This document shows, piece by piece, positions 23,208 to 36,300 of a stretch of 64,000 nucleotides of DNA (position 1 is the stretch's first letter; each line of letters opens with the position of its first letter). The position numbers and the translations under genes were made by a program. Under the pieces are notes generated by a model. It was not told the DNA's origin and made no database searches. It saw nothing but the letters and a program-made list of their open reading frames with translations. The stretch lies in contig BRKX01000017.1 in the NCBI GenBank assembly GCA_026008535.1, positions 11,610,501 through 11,674,500 on the forward strand, written 5' to 3'. This DNA comes from Perilla frutescens. Taxonomy: Eukaryota; Streptophyta; Magnoliopsida; Lamiales; Lamiaceae.

Positions 23208-25655
23208 AAAACTATATATGGAGTAAATTATATTTGTTACCTGAAGATCTCCTTGAATATTGTTTCAAGAAAGAAAAAGAAAATAGATCTTCTTGAATAA
23301 ACTTGGATATACTTTTAGATATAAGACCTTAGCGCTTTCGTGGATTTGTGGGCTTTTTCACCGTTGTGTCCACCAGATCTGGAGCATGTCATGTCTTGAC
23401 AATTGATTAAACTATTTGTCATACTTCGTCACATTTTCTTTCCTTGCTTTAGTTCCAAAATTCCATCTCCTTTAAATTCATGTAGCATTCTAGAATATAT
23501 TTGTGATATAGGTCGTATTTGAAATCCTCCCAATCGTACTCTGCCACTACTCTAGGGATATAGTCCTTCGTACTGATTCCTCCAGCAGTCAGCATTTTCA
23601 CTTAACATAAACAAGACGCATCTGAGCTTTTCTTTGTCAGAGTATGTTATAAAGTCAAAAATTCGCTTAAACGAACCCATTTCTTTGCATCCATTGGATC
23701 GCCCAATCTATTGAAAGATGGGAGGATTATGCTTTAGAAACTTGTTTTCTGCTCGAAGGATTGGAGCAGGCACAACTTCACCTTGATTTTCTTCGTTTGA
23801 ATTCAAGGGTTAGGCTTTTCTTGGTGGCATACTGTAAAATTTCAATTTATGTAAACTTCTATATTCAAACTTTAACAATTCAATAGAGATTGCACAATTT
23901 TAATGAGAGCGTTGTTTGAGTTTTTTCAAATTGAACCACCACATGATATATTTGGACACTCATTAATCCTAATTCATGTATCATTATTTTATGTGTGTGA
24001 CATTAATGATAACCTATGTTGAATTAGCATGCAAGATTGAATTCAATTTCTACAGATTGAATTAAGTATTATTTTTATTCCACTAAAGAAATAATACTGA
24101 CATACCAATTTAATACATATTTACGAATATGCTTTCTTCTTTAGTCCAGTCATTCCTCATATTTAAGATATAATGTTCATTAATTAATTATGTAAGCTTC
24201 TGACAGCTATAATTAATTAACATCTCATTCCTAGAGTAGTATCACACAAGTTTTATTATGTACGGAATAAATTCCACCTGCAAGGTTTTACATGAACTTT
24301 GTACTTTCTCAAGGAGACATCACCAACCTGGCACATTGACACGCCATCGTTTTGTGTGCAAAATTACACCCGTGGACAAAGCTCAGCAGATGCTTAAATT
24401 TGCCCTCAGAGGGTAGTATAACGCCCAAAGGCAGATATCGTCCCTCGATGAGTGTTTAATCTTTCTATCTTATCGGAAGCTTTTCAGGATTTGTTTGGAA
24501 TTCCTGTCACTAATTCTTCCCTGCACACTTCGAACTAAACAATAATTAAAATAACAAGACTGATTAAATCAATATAAGAGATATGTTCAGTCAAACAGGA
24601 GTTCGGTTTTGATAGATGCATGCAATCATGGGCAGTTACGGGTGACTTACACCCCCTCAATACCTTCTTATTGTTTACGCTAAGAGCAATGCGGGAGACG
24701 ACTCTTAGTCCCTAACTACCCAAGAACCAAAGAAGAGACGCATATAGAGGTTTTACAAGGGCAGCAATATTAAATCGGAGAGAACCAACACTAGAACATG
24801 AGCACATCCTCGGTGTGCCCACCAGATCTACCTATACTTCATTCTCCAAGCTTCGGCGCCTGTTTTATCACTTAGTGGCATGTACAGGCGCCCTTACTTC
24901 CACCCTAACTTACATAAACAATAGTTCAATTAAGAATGGCCAGCTATCTAATCTTACTATTGCCATGTCATCATTCTGCCCAGAATGAAGTTGTGAATAA
25001 AATCAAAGTAAATTAAGAACATTAAGCCTCATGCATAATTTCTACCTTAACCTATTCACATTCGACTTGAACAATACGTGCTTAGCCAGAAAATATATTA
25101 AATAACAATGCAAGAATAAATGAAATAAACATAATGAAAGAAATACGAACTAGATTAACAATTAGATCTAACTCCAGTTTCGGGCAAAACAAGTACGTAC
25201 ATCAGCCGAGGGCAAACCATCGACTGCTATGCAAAATATTCACAAACTAAATACAGAAAAAACTAAAGTGCTAAATTGTAAAATGTTATCGAGTGTGTGT
25301 AACTGGAATAAAGAAAAGTATTTATAGTTTCTAAGTAGCCACATCTTGGCCCATCCCAGCCCACGCATGGGCATGAAGTTAGTTGGGGAAGACCACTTCA
25401 GCACAACGATCATGCTCCTGATTTTTAGGGACCTTGCTCCATGTCTTATCTCTCCTCAATCTACTCATCCTTCTCTCCTCTATCTCTTTGTTTCTTTCTC
25501 CATTTCTGAACTGATCGCCCCTTGTTTTGGAATTGCTGCTTATATGGATCCATGCTATCCGAGTAGAGGTGGTTGCTGCACTTTCGCGCTAAATCCACAA
25601 TAGACTTTCAAAGCTTCAGAGTCCTCCTTATACCCTCAGTTGAGTCAGCATCAAA
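23208..25655. other. Intergenic DNA with LTR-like remnants
   Basis: No gene is visible. From about 24480 to 25340 the sequence has the look of a gypsy-type LTR in minus orientation, with a GATGCATGCAATCATGGGCAG-type block and a minus-strand TATA-like CTATAAATAC at about 25316-25326. A matching partner LTR, primer site or coding region is not evident. Confidence 0.35.
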
Positions 25656-25663
25656 GTTATGCC

Positions 25664-25941
25664 TAGAGCTGTCAAAACAGTCGGCCCGGGCTGGCTCAGC
25701 CCGAGCGGGCGGTAAAAAAAAAAATTCAATCGGGCCGACCCGAAATATTTTCAGGCCTAAAAATTATGGGCCCAGCTCGGCCCAAAATTTGAGCCAGGTC
25801 GGACCGCGCGCGAGCCTAGGGCTAAATTTCAGTTTTTTCTCTGGGCTGGCCCGCCCCGAAATCAAATCGGGCCTATGAAATTACAGCCCAGTCCGGCCTA
25901 AAATGGGGTTGGGTCGGATCGAGCTGGTTTTGACAGCTCTA
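25664..25941. mobile_element. hAT-superfamily MITE with 8-bp target duplication
   Basis: The ends are 15-bp perfect inverted repeats, TAGAGCTGTCAAAAC (25664-25678) and its complement (25927-25941). They are flanked by identical 8-mers GTTATGCC (25656-25663 and 25942-25949). An 8-bp duplication with a TAGAGCTGTCAAA end is characteristic of hAT MITEs in plants. The 248-bp interior is rich in GGCCCGGC/GGGCCGACC motifs, giving internal pairing. No coding capacity. Confidence 0.92.
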
Positions 25942-25949
25942 GTTATGCC

Positions 25950-27690
25950 CTTTATGGATCCAAACGTGCTCTTTCTCCCCCATATCACACTTTATCCCTA
26001 ACAAGACTCTATATACAACTAAAAGTACTAAAAACAAATAAAAAGATAAAGTAAAAAGACATGAATATGAGTCTGTATCACGTAGCAGGACACAATGACC
26101 ATATATAATGCACGACCCATCATATATGTAAATGCCACTATCCAAAGTATTGAGGTTGTCGATCCTATCAAAGAATCTCACTCATTGATAAATCAAAACG
26201 GTAGACAACATATATATATATATATCCACCAATATATGTGGGTTAAGAACCCGAACTCTGTGGATCTTTATTCTCCCACTTAAGGTCAGAATAGAGAATA
26301 ATATTCTATCATGATCCTCCTCAATATGAAAATCACTGTACTAGAATAATCAGCTAGTCAAAATAAACTGACTATCATATTATTCTACGATGTACTGATG
26401 GTGGGTTCAGGACCATCTAAAATGTGAGCTTTTTAACACATTGCAAGAAATCCAATGATATGATCTTTGCCGTAATTAGGCCAAAGAGGTTAAAAATCCG
26501 GATCCAAAATAGATAAGAAGCTTATGAGCTTACTCATAAATGTTATTCATGAGCAAAAGTTGTTTCTTAAATCACGGATCCATTTTTAGAATTACGGTTG
26601 GCAAAATAATTAGGTAACAATTTCTGATCTTATTTTGGAACCAGATGTTCATAACATATTACTCGAGACAGAAAGTTGTGAAAGAACTCATATCAAATGG
26701 GGAAAATTGACTCTCCTTGGAGAGGAATTTAATACATAGATTTGAAATATTATTGATAAAGTTTTACATTCGGATGGGAACTTAGTAAGATAATTTCCCA
26801 TGATCATAAGTCATGGTGGCCAATTAAAAAAATGTCATCACTAATTGGAATAATTAATATTATACTAGAATTTAGATACATCACATATCCAATAATCGAT
26901 CCTAAAAGCTAACATAAGACCTATACTTATAGAGCTTTAGAAATTAACCCAAGCTCTTATTTCCCACCTCTTCAAGGTCCTCAATGTTTAGAATCTCCAG
27001 CATCCTCAGAACACTAATGTCCATAGTAGGGTAGGGCATGTACCGTCCATAGTCGGATTGCGCGAGAACTGAAGGACGAAAAACGTGGGACCACTCTCGC
27101 ACAACCGGCGGATTGGAGAAAAAATACTAAGTTTGGTTCACTATACACACATTGAAGGGTCTAGCCTTGAGATTTCCAAGGACATGGGGTCAAGGCATCG
27201 GGAGTTTAGGCGGGTGCGTACACTTAGATCCCGTAATCTCGACTTCTACCATGAAAGTCGAATCAGATTGTTTGGCCTCATGAGTGGACATGGATGGCAT
27301 AAAACCCTGACAATCAACCCAATAAAAAATAAGAGCTCTTGCATATAGTGACAAGTTTCCACTTTCTACGTATGTCAGAGGATGATGACATATTGAGTCT
27401 TCCAGCATCTATTTAGTTATAGGCCTACACTCATGCGACAGACTATCTGCGAGGCAGTGGCTTGTCTCTAATTAGTTAGTTATTCATTTGGCTCCACACA
27501 CTCGGGACCAAGCCTCCAAGAATCTTTCCATCTACGATGGCAGACGCGCGATCGTTTTGCGCTCAAATAAATTTATATACTCATCATGTGCCCACAACGA
27601 GCGTAGCTAGCTCGTGAGAATAGGCCGATCTCACAAAGAGCTGATATGATCCCACATTCGAGTAACCAATTACAAAAGGGGGTTGATTGT
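25950..27690. other. Decayed LTR-retrotransposon-like DNA, non-coding
   Basis: No open frame has recognisable homology. A CTCCCACTTAAGGTCAG block at about 26272-26290 and a CGAGAACTGAAGGACG block at about 27063 resemble the untranslated parts of plant LTR elements. A (TA)n run lies at 26210-26225. The assignment is by general resemblance only. Confidence 0.3.
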
Positions 27691-29115
27691 GTTGTCACCT
27701 TACTGAAATTAAATCTGCAAAATAAAATTAAAGAAAATATCAAATAATAAAGGTTCCGGTATTTGAACTAGAATTTGGTTTAAGTTTAAACTACTTGATC
27801 ATGGGCACACCGATTTTCATGCATTACTAAGTCACCCAGTTATGGAGACCGGATTTCTCTCTATGTCTCCTTATTCATCCTTTCATTTTAGGTTTAAAAG
27901 CGATTCCTTGTCAAGTAAACCCCTAACCTATCACCCACCCCCCGGTTCCCCAAAGAGATGTAAGTGAATAGACGGTAGTGTGCCCTAGACGAACCCAAGT
28001 TTATTGTGTTTACCGATTCCTCGTGTGCCCACAACAACCCGCCGATTCCCTAATTACTGTATGAATCAACACACAGTCATGATTCGCCAATTCAATTAAC
28101 AGTGGTGTGCCCTCTATGTCTAACGAGTGATCAGCCACATTGGGCATTTCAGACACACACTCACATAGAACAAGACCAAGAATCAGTAGAAACTATTCAT
28201 GCATTAATATGCCCAATTGGCCTCACGAGTTCAGTTTTAACTTAAACCATTTCCTATCGTTCAAACACCGGAATTAAAGATCTAGCCACGCATGTTAGAT
28301 GAAATTAAACTTGCAGAATTTAAAGACATAATTTAATGCAAAGAACTTATTGAATTAAATTGATTAAAGACTCAACACCAACATTGAGCAACAAACTGGT
28401 TCCTAAATCCCAAAGGCATAAGACCTATTGGATTGTGCTTGTTGCCTTGGCAGCTTACATAAATAAAACGATAATTCAAAATGCAGAAAGTGAAATATTG
28501 TATCAGTGTTTCGAACTCTATTTTCAGAAAATGAAACTACCTTAAATAGATTACAATCCGAATTCAAATTCCCCCACAGGCGGGGGTCTTCAACTCATTC
28601 TGGGTCTGGCGTGCCCTCTGTACCTGACTGGATAAGCCTTATCCAGTTTGTTGATCAAATCCCTATTTTTCAGGGATTGAGCTTATCTCTTTATCTCCAC
28701 GCCTCCCAGCAGTCCAACTTAGCACCAACTCTTCTAGGATTTGTATCTATCTCTCACGCCTCCTTTGACTTAACTAATTTCTGAAAGTTCCGCATGTGCC
28801 CATTTCAGGCCTTTGGTCGAGTCTACACGAGCAATGTGGGCACGACATCATCTAGTCAGCTTCATCCCTGGCGTTGTGCCCATTCTGCTTCTCGAATATT
28901 ATATGAATGCCGAAGAAGTTCCATGTGCCTCTAAGTGCTGTTTATGGCGTTTAGATAAGCTTGAATAATTAGGCATAAAATGCCTCTTTCGCCAGACTCG
29001 ACCTCTGAAATGCGCTTGACCACAACCTGGTTTTTTTCAACTCAAAACAGACTAAAAAGGACATTTATAGCAATTAAAATGCCCATAAAAACACGAAATA
29101 AATGAACTTATTAAT
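27691..29115 (-). repeat. Gypsy-type LTR-like sequence (probable solo or orphan LTR)
   Basis: The composition and block order (a CAATTACAAAAGGGGGTTGATTG-like entry, regularly spaced TGTGCCC(A/T) motifs, a minus-strand TATA-like CTATTTAAGG near 28545, and an ATGCCCATAAAAACACGAAATAA-like exit) match Athila/Tat-type LTRs such as the one at 3813-5188 in style. Boundaries and target duplication were not established. Confidence 0.35.
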
Positions 29116-29532
29116 GACATTTGCTCATCTCTGTCCCAATGGAGTTCACTGAACTTATTGATTCTAGCACACATGGGCTTCGGGTCAGGCATACTCTTAC
29201 GAGCAGCACACCTAGGTTTAGCCATCCGAATATATTTCACTTTGAATTTCAGTTCAACCACGATGTTTCACAAACGCTCTCCAAATCCCTTTATATAAGG
29301 GAAATGAGACCAACTTCATTTGCCGCCCAAAATTTTCCACCTATTCCTATATTTCAAAGTTTATAGCAAAAACAACCAAAATCTTCTATTCTACCACACC
29401 TTAGGTTTTGTTGAATATGTGAGGTGATGATGAGTTGTGGGTTGCTAATTTGAGTCTTTAGAATCAAATTGAACTTAGATAAATACATAGTCATGTATTC
29501 AAATAAAGAAAGGTCTACAAAGTTGCAATCTT

Positions 29533-29544
29533 GCTCTAATACCA
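29533..29544 (-). other. Primer-binding site (initiator-tRNA-Met type)
   Basis: On the minus strand TGGTATTAGAGC directly follows the LTR edge. It differs at one position from the common plant primer site TGGTATCAGAGC. It sets the orientation of the 3.4-kb LTR. Confidence 0.7.
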
Positions 29545-29547
29545 TTT

Positions 29548-32500
29548 TGTAATGCCCAAATCCCGAAAGGACAATAAATGAAGAACATGGAGTGTCACTT
29601 AAAAAGAAATAGGGGTTTGGAATAATTATCAATTAAATAAAAGGGTTTGGAAGGAAGAATAGATTATAATTTTCAGAAATTTGAACACCATAACCTCTGT
29701 AACTAGAGCAAATCCATATTTAATTATAATTTTATAAGAATGCAGTTGAAGTGGAAAAAGATACAACAAGCTTATTCATAGGCAAAACAAAATAATTAAA
29801 CAAATACCAACAACAATGACAACTTCATATAGAGAGTAAATATCATATAAGTCTCGTTCATAGGACGAAAGCAAGATAACAATTAAGACTCATTCATAGA
29901 TCAATTGGAAGTAAACATGTACCAACATGTAATCAAGTATGGCTCATTCATAGGTCGAAAACAATAAAGGAACAATTGGTATAGCAAGGTAGAATGAGGT
30001 TTCCTTCTCTCATCAATTTATTTTATAAATAGGCATCAATGTGTTAATAGCATATTAGACATGATATCATCATAATCAGAATGTTTAAGTTTCATAATAT
30101 CTAACAACAGACATAAGAGGGTTAAGCAGAAACATAGCAAAAGCAAAATAATTAACCAAATAGGGCAACAAATACCGAAATCTAGACAACCCCACAACAA
30201 CAACACATCACCAGCATCTGCATCTCAACCAGAAATTATTTAAAAAGAATGAGGTGTGAGTACTAATGCACTTAGAGGATGGCTGGTATGCCGGAATGGA
30301 ATCAAGTGGGAATGGAATGAACTTAGTAATGGAATGGTGATGGGAATGGAATGTAATGACTATTACCATTCCTTTGGCTGATATCACAAGTAATAAGATA
30401 GGAATGAAACGTACATTTTTGAATTGATTTTATTATAACAATATCTAATTAGTAAATAAAATACACGGATTGACTTATTTAGTTCTAAATAACAAATTAC
30501 TCTTCTTTCAAAGAAACTATTATATTTTAATAGTATATTGTTGAATATTATATGATTTTTTTACTTTATTAACATTTGTGAAAAAAAATTGAGTATATTT
30601 TAAATAAGTATTTCACTAATGATTAGCGAGTTTGCATATTTTATTTAATCATATAATATCATTAGTACTTATGTGAAATTTTAAAAAAAATTATGAATCA
30701 TTAATAAATTATTAATGATTTTTTAAGAAAAATTCATAAATTTGTTTTTTTAATAAAATATTTTATAAGAATATGAGATTTCATTTGTCAATACAAAAAA
30801 CAAAGTATAATTTTGCAAAATAAAAAATAAAATTTATTTTGATAATCAGAAATGCATAATACCATTCGAACGGGGATTAATGCCTAATCATATGTTCATG
30901 GTAATGTGATTCCTTCAAGAATGACCATTCTCAATTGAAAAAATCATACCAGCCATAGGAATGAGAATGGACGTGGGAATGTGATTCCATTCCCATTCCA
31001 TTCCATCATACCAACCATGCCCTTAGTAGGTAAATTCAAACTCAAGTTGCAAATAAGAAATATCCTGAAGCAATTACACAACATATATGAAGCAAAACAT
31101 AAAAGCCCTTCCCATATATGCAAACTTTTTTCTTCTCCTTTAGGTACCTTTTTGCTTAATCGGTTGTTTATTACACTATATAATAATATCGCTGATAGAA
31201 AAAGAGAGGGGTTATCTCGCTAATTCGGAAAAATTATATCAAGGGTTACTTAGCATTGACCCTGAGTATACTAGGGATTATCTGGCATTAACTACTTATA
31301 GTGTTATTCAAATTACAGTGTATGTGTATGATTACATCACAGTTACAAGAATCATAGTCACGTCTATATTCTTTATCAGTACGTTACTCGCACTATAATT
31401 TAAAAGATTATAATACAAGTCTATACTAGCTAAGTTCACATTTTATTCCTCAATATATCATAATGGCAAAGCTACAACATCTCTACCCATGTTCAGTACT
31501 CTACAACTTAGCATTTCATTGTAAACCTTAATCATGCTTAATAACTATTAAATAATCATGTTCATATCATATCTAACATATTTTGAGTTTATCTTATCTC
31601 ACAGGCATGAAAATAATTTGTAACTATCATCATATAATAGTGATGTTAAACAATCAGAGCACAAAATATTTATTTAAATATTTCTATTATATCTATCATG
31701 CTTCTAACGAGTTACTACTTTTAAACTTTAAGTAGGTTTGAAAATAAATCCATCTAGCTGACGAGCAGGTGACAACATAACAACTCGGGAAACAACTTCC
31801 TCTCCTAATAGGCTTTATGGGTCCTACAAGGATGATTCTTCGATTTAGAACAACTACTATAGTTTTTGAGAATTAATATACTATAATTAGAGCAATTATT
31901 TAATTTTATTCTTTTCAATAATAGATTGCGCGTCTTTTGGGACTTCAAATAAATTCGACACAAAAGAGAAATATTCTCAAAATAATATTTTGGATTTATC
32001 TGGACAAAAAAATTGGACAGAGGTGACACTTTGCCACTTAGCACGTGCTTCCAGTATAAAAATAGCCACGTTAAGTAATATTCGACATTTTCAAAAACTC
32101 GATGAAAAATTCCAACGACACAATCTCTTAGCATAATAAATTATTTGGAACAACTTTTCGGTACGAACTTTTAAGATTTGACAGCCCGAAAGGTTGAAAT
32201 TTTAGAGTGAGAGAGAGTGTAAAGTGGGCGACGATAAATTTTTGGGTTTTCCGGCCATTTGGCCGGTTTCCAATCACCAGATGAAGACGATCTCAACATA
32301 CGAAATGTAGTGCTATTTAAAATGTACGACATATTAAAATTGAGAGAAAAAAGATGAGAAATGAACCAGGACAAGAAGACGGAAAGTTGCAGTAGTGGCG
32401 ACAGCTGTCGCCGGAGGTTGGCAACTGGCCATCCCTCCCCTTGACTCAATTCGTACCTCAACTCGAAAATTGCCAGACTATCGAACGTCTACTTCTCGAA

Positions 32501-32986
32501 TAGTTGTAAACATAACTTTGGGATGGAAAATAATGAATAGGGAGGTCCCTTTATAGAAAAAGCCTCAACTTTGGGATGAGAAATAATGAATGAGGAGGTT
32601 GCCTTTATGGAAAAAGTTGAGACGGGGCCGACATAGATTTTCCGCATATAAATATCTGATAAAATTATTTTGAACGTGACTATTTTTTTAAAAAACATTA
32701 TTCAAAAAATATTTTATTACCTTGATGCCGTGAATTCATTTGACCTCAAACTTGAGATTTGAAAATTCTAGTAGACTCGTTGCCTCATTTCCTGTTTAAT
32801 CAACCCAAAACGGTGAACCGGTTATGTCGTTCGATGTTTGATATACAAATGAAAAAAGATTCTTTTTAAAACACATATCACGACTTATATATGATTTACT
32901 TTATTTTTAATTACAATTTCTTCATGTAGTCTTCTAAATAAATTTAGAAAGCTCCTAAAAATATTGCAAAAACACAGGGTATTACA
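29548..32986 (-). repeat. Long LTR (~3.4 kb) of a Tekay/Del-like gypsy element, with nested insertion
   Basis: It starts TGTAATGCCC (29548) beside a Met-type primer site and ends GGGTATTACA (32986), a near-perfect short inverted repeat. LTRs of this length with TGTAA(C/T)(A/G)CCC ends are typical of plant Tekay/Del chromoviruses. Internal irregular repeats around a CTCATTCATAGGTCGAAA-like unit lie at 29770-29960. A ~60-bp direct duplication lies at about 32514-32630 (an AACTTTGGGATG(A/G)(A/G)AAT unit). A Harbinger-type element (30275-31022) has inserted into it. Only about 150 bp of recognisable internal region follows the primer site on the left. Confidence 0.65.
30275..31022. mobile_element. 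PIF/Harbinger-like non-autonomous element with TTA target duplication
   Basis: The ends are inverted: GAGGATGGCTGGTATG on the left against GGGCATGGTTGGTATG read back from the right, followed on both sides by GGAATGGAAT repeats. The 3-bp TTA flanks (30272-30274 and 31023-31025) fit the superfamily's TWA target. The interior is AT-rich and non-coding. It sits inside the long LTR, so it inserted later. Confidence 0.8.
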
Positions 32987-33382
32987 TATACCAACTATTG
33001 AAATAAATAGTCTCTGCATACATTTTATTTGATCTTCTAAAAATTATGTTCGTGAATTGTAACATCTTTTAGATCCCAATCTTTTAAACGAGTTGGGGAA
33101 GGGAGGAACCGTGTCTCAAACTCATGAAATCCGAGATATCTCTCTTTACCTTTAACGACTTTCACAAAAATGTTCCGAACTTAAGTAGCAATGTAGCATT
33201 ACATAAAGCTTGGTTGGAGTGGCAAAACTTGTCATTTATTGATTGTCCATTAACATAAACATTTTATTCAATATAACAACCAAAATAGGAATTAAAAACC
33301 TCAAGCCTAAGACCCAAGTCAAAGACTCAAAGCTACCAAAGTTTTTGGTGCATATATATATTTTGGGGACTGAATTCCCAAA

Positions 33383-36300
33383 TCAATTGGTCGATTGAGA
33401 AGGCTCGTACCCATACGGGTTCTTGCTAGCCCAGTTCCATTGGTCCCGACACATCTCCTCGATTCTGTATTTCGCCCTTCAAGCATGACACAATTCAGTC
33501 AGCCACAACTGGAGAGTTTTGTGTCAGACTATCTAACGTGTCAAAATCCGTCACACAGTACACATACCTTGATCCAAACACAACCGGTGGCATATTTGCA
33601 ATATGCTAGTGTTTGGATCCGAGTATGTGCACCGTCTCAACGATATTGACACAACAAATGCCTTCATAGTTCATAGCTTCAAGTCCTAATTTATTGGCAT
33701 GCCAAATGGGGGAGAGAGATTGTGTGCTCAAGTTTTCATGAGATTTGGCAACAAAATGCATACTAACACAGCAGAAGCAGAGATTATGCTATTCTTCCAA
33801 ATAAACAAATTGAATTTTAATCGATACAAAGTTGTAACACTTACTTCCAGTTCAATTCTCGTTCAGCTTTCTCTGTTGAAGCATATACGATCTCTGCATC
33901 ACCAGGTCGTCGATCAGCCATAACCAACGGGATTTTCTGGACAATCGGAATAACAAAACGTCATTAATGCAATGAACAGGATAGCATTGCAATTATCCGA
34001 ATTTGATAATTTTCCTCTGCTTCTCAGATTTTACGATTTAAATTGCACAGACATAGGATTTGGATGTATTACAAATTTCCCAGAAACAGATGTGAATTTA
34101 GCCAACTCACCTTCCCAGATGCTTTCTCAAATGATGCTACCATTTCCAACACTGAGGTTCCCTTGCCAGTTCCCAGATTGTAGACCTCGCAGCCTATAGT
34201 TGTAGTTTGCGCGTTTCAACAAGATAATTCCATCGATAACATCCATATTTCATATAACATCCACTTAATATAGACACCAAATTTGGTAAAATAAAATAAA
34301 ATTTGATAAGGTATTATGAGGATGAAAGTGAATGTAACCCCCAGTCACACTGTATAGCATAAAGCACACATGTCAAAAGGCAAAGCTAAGTTTACTCAAA
34401 AAAAAAAAAGGCAAAGCCAAGAATAATGAAAAACTTCATTATACATAGATGTTGCCCTGTGGTTGTCACCTAGAGGATGCTTTTTGATCTTCGAAAAAAT
34501 AGAGCGCCGTAAAATTATCTGATAAGGTCAGCCAGCACAAGCCAAAGCACAAAGCAGCTGAAAATATTTTACTTTCCAATCACAAAGGATATTCTTAGAG
34601 ACAACTAAAAACCAGGCATCATGAAAGTTATGCTAAAAGAAACCTGATCTCAAATCCTATCAAACAATCATATTTTCATAAGTAAATAAAATAAAAGGCT
34701 GATTTAGTTAATTAATATGGTTCCTAAGCCTTAAGTTATTAGATGTTTGGAGTTTTCTTTCTAAAACAAATTTACATGATCTATGTGAAAGAATAAAATG
34801 ATATTACAGAAGTAAACAGATGACTATGATGAGATGATCCAATCAGAACTAAGAAATTATGTTCCATAATCCCATGGAAATTTTTTTCTGAAAACATTAC
34901 AGATTGAAAACACGACGAAAGAAGCTCAGCTTAAATAGGGAATATTTATTCTCAGAGTTCGTACCTGCAGAAGGATCGGAGAGCTTGGTCAAAGCAGCAA
35001 TATGGCCATCGGCTAAATCTACAACATGAATATAATCACGTACCTGAAAACCACAAATGCAATTAAAACAATTTCTTAAATAAGCATATAAAGTTCACCA
35101 TGGAGTGCATTTCAATAACCGATGTTTTGAACCATAGTGTCCATTACTCCACAACTCCACCTCGCTAATCTCACGACGGTGGAGAGGAGAGAGGGATGGA
35201 GATAGGAGTACATACAATTTGAAGAACTGAGTTTTGCAGGAAATGTAAATGTGGTAGTAAGGATTTCCCGAATCAATATCTGAGCATGCATTAATACATA
35301 AGTATGCAATCAAGACCAAAATAGCAGAGAATAAACAGCAGCGGGATCTAAGTCTTACACCCGTGCCATCCTTTGTTCCATAGTCAGTTCCATAAACTGT
35401 CAGAGCCGGATGCCTTCCAACAGCTACTTGTTGCACAAAGGGCATGAGATTGTTCGGGATTCCACGAGGATCTTCACCAATACAACCACTAGGATGTGCA
35501 CCAACTGGGTTAAAGTACCTTATCAATATGATTTTCCATGTAGAGTCGGATTTATAGATGTCATGACATATTTCTTCAATGAAAAGCTGGAAAAACAAAT
35601 AGAGTCAGGTGAGCTGGTTAACGTCATCTTAGCAGCAACTGTAAAAAAAATCAGCAAGTAAACCATCAAGAACCATGCATGGGCGCTCACACGCTGCAGG
35701 TGCTTTTCATAACGAAAAGGCCATGCTTCTTTTCTCATTTGCTAGAGGCCAGCAGCATTAATTTTATCATATCAAATACGGGCTTCAATCTCCACACATT
35801 AAGCATTAACATCAAAATTACGAGAATCTTACCTTCGTACGTCCATAAGGATTCATAGCGCCAATGGGGTATTCCTCTGTACAGGGTACCACTTTTGGCC
35901 AACCATAAACAGTTGCTGATGATGAAAATACTAGCTGAAATTTAAAAGCAAGCAAGACGAGTTTAGACGAGAGAAATATATTGATATACGTGGGTGGGAG
36001 GGTGGGAGAGAGCAAGATCAGGATCGGAGTACCTTTTTACACCCATGGGCAAGCATGACTTCCAGTAGAGAAATTGTCCCAATAAGGTTATTGTCATAAT
36101 ACATTAAGGGTTTCTGCACACTTTCTCCAACTGCTTTTAATCCCGCAAAATGAATTACAGCATCGAACCTATATCAAGTATGAAATCACAAGCAAACTTG
36201 GTGTCAACATCTTATTCAGTGAAAAAATAAATATCAAACATAAAACAGGAAAAATATATCAGTAGCTATTAAAAGAGAGAGACAGGATAGTAATTCCCTT

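Noticed and set aside
33395..34199. Plus-strand frames over epimerase exons
   Set aside because: They are antisense shadows of exons 7-9 and their introns.
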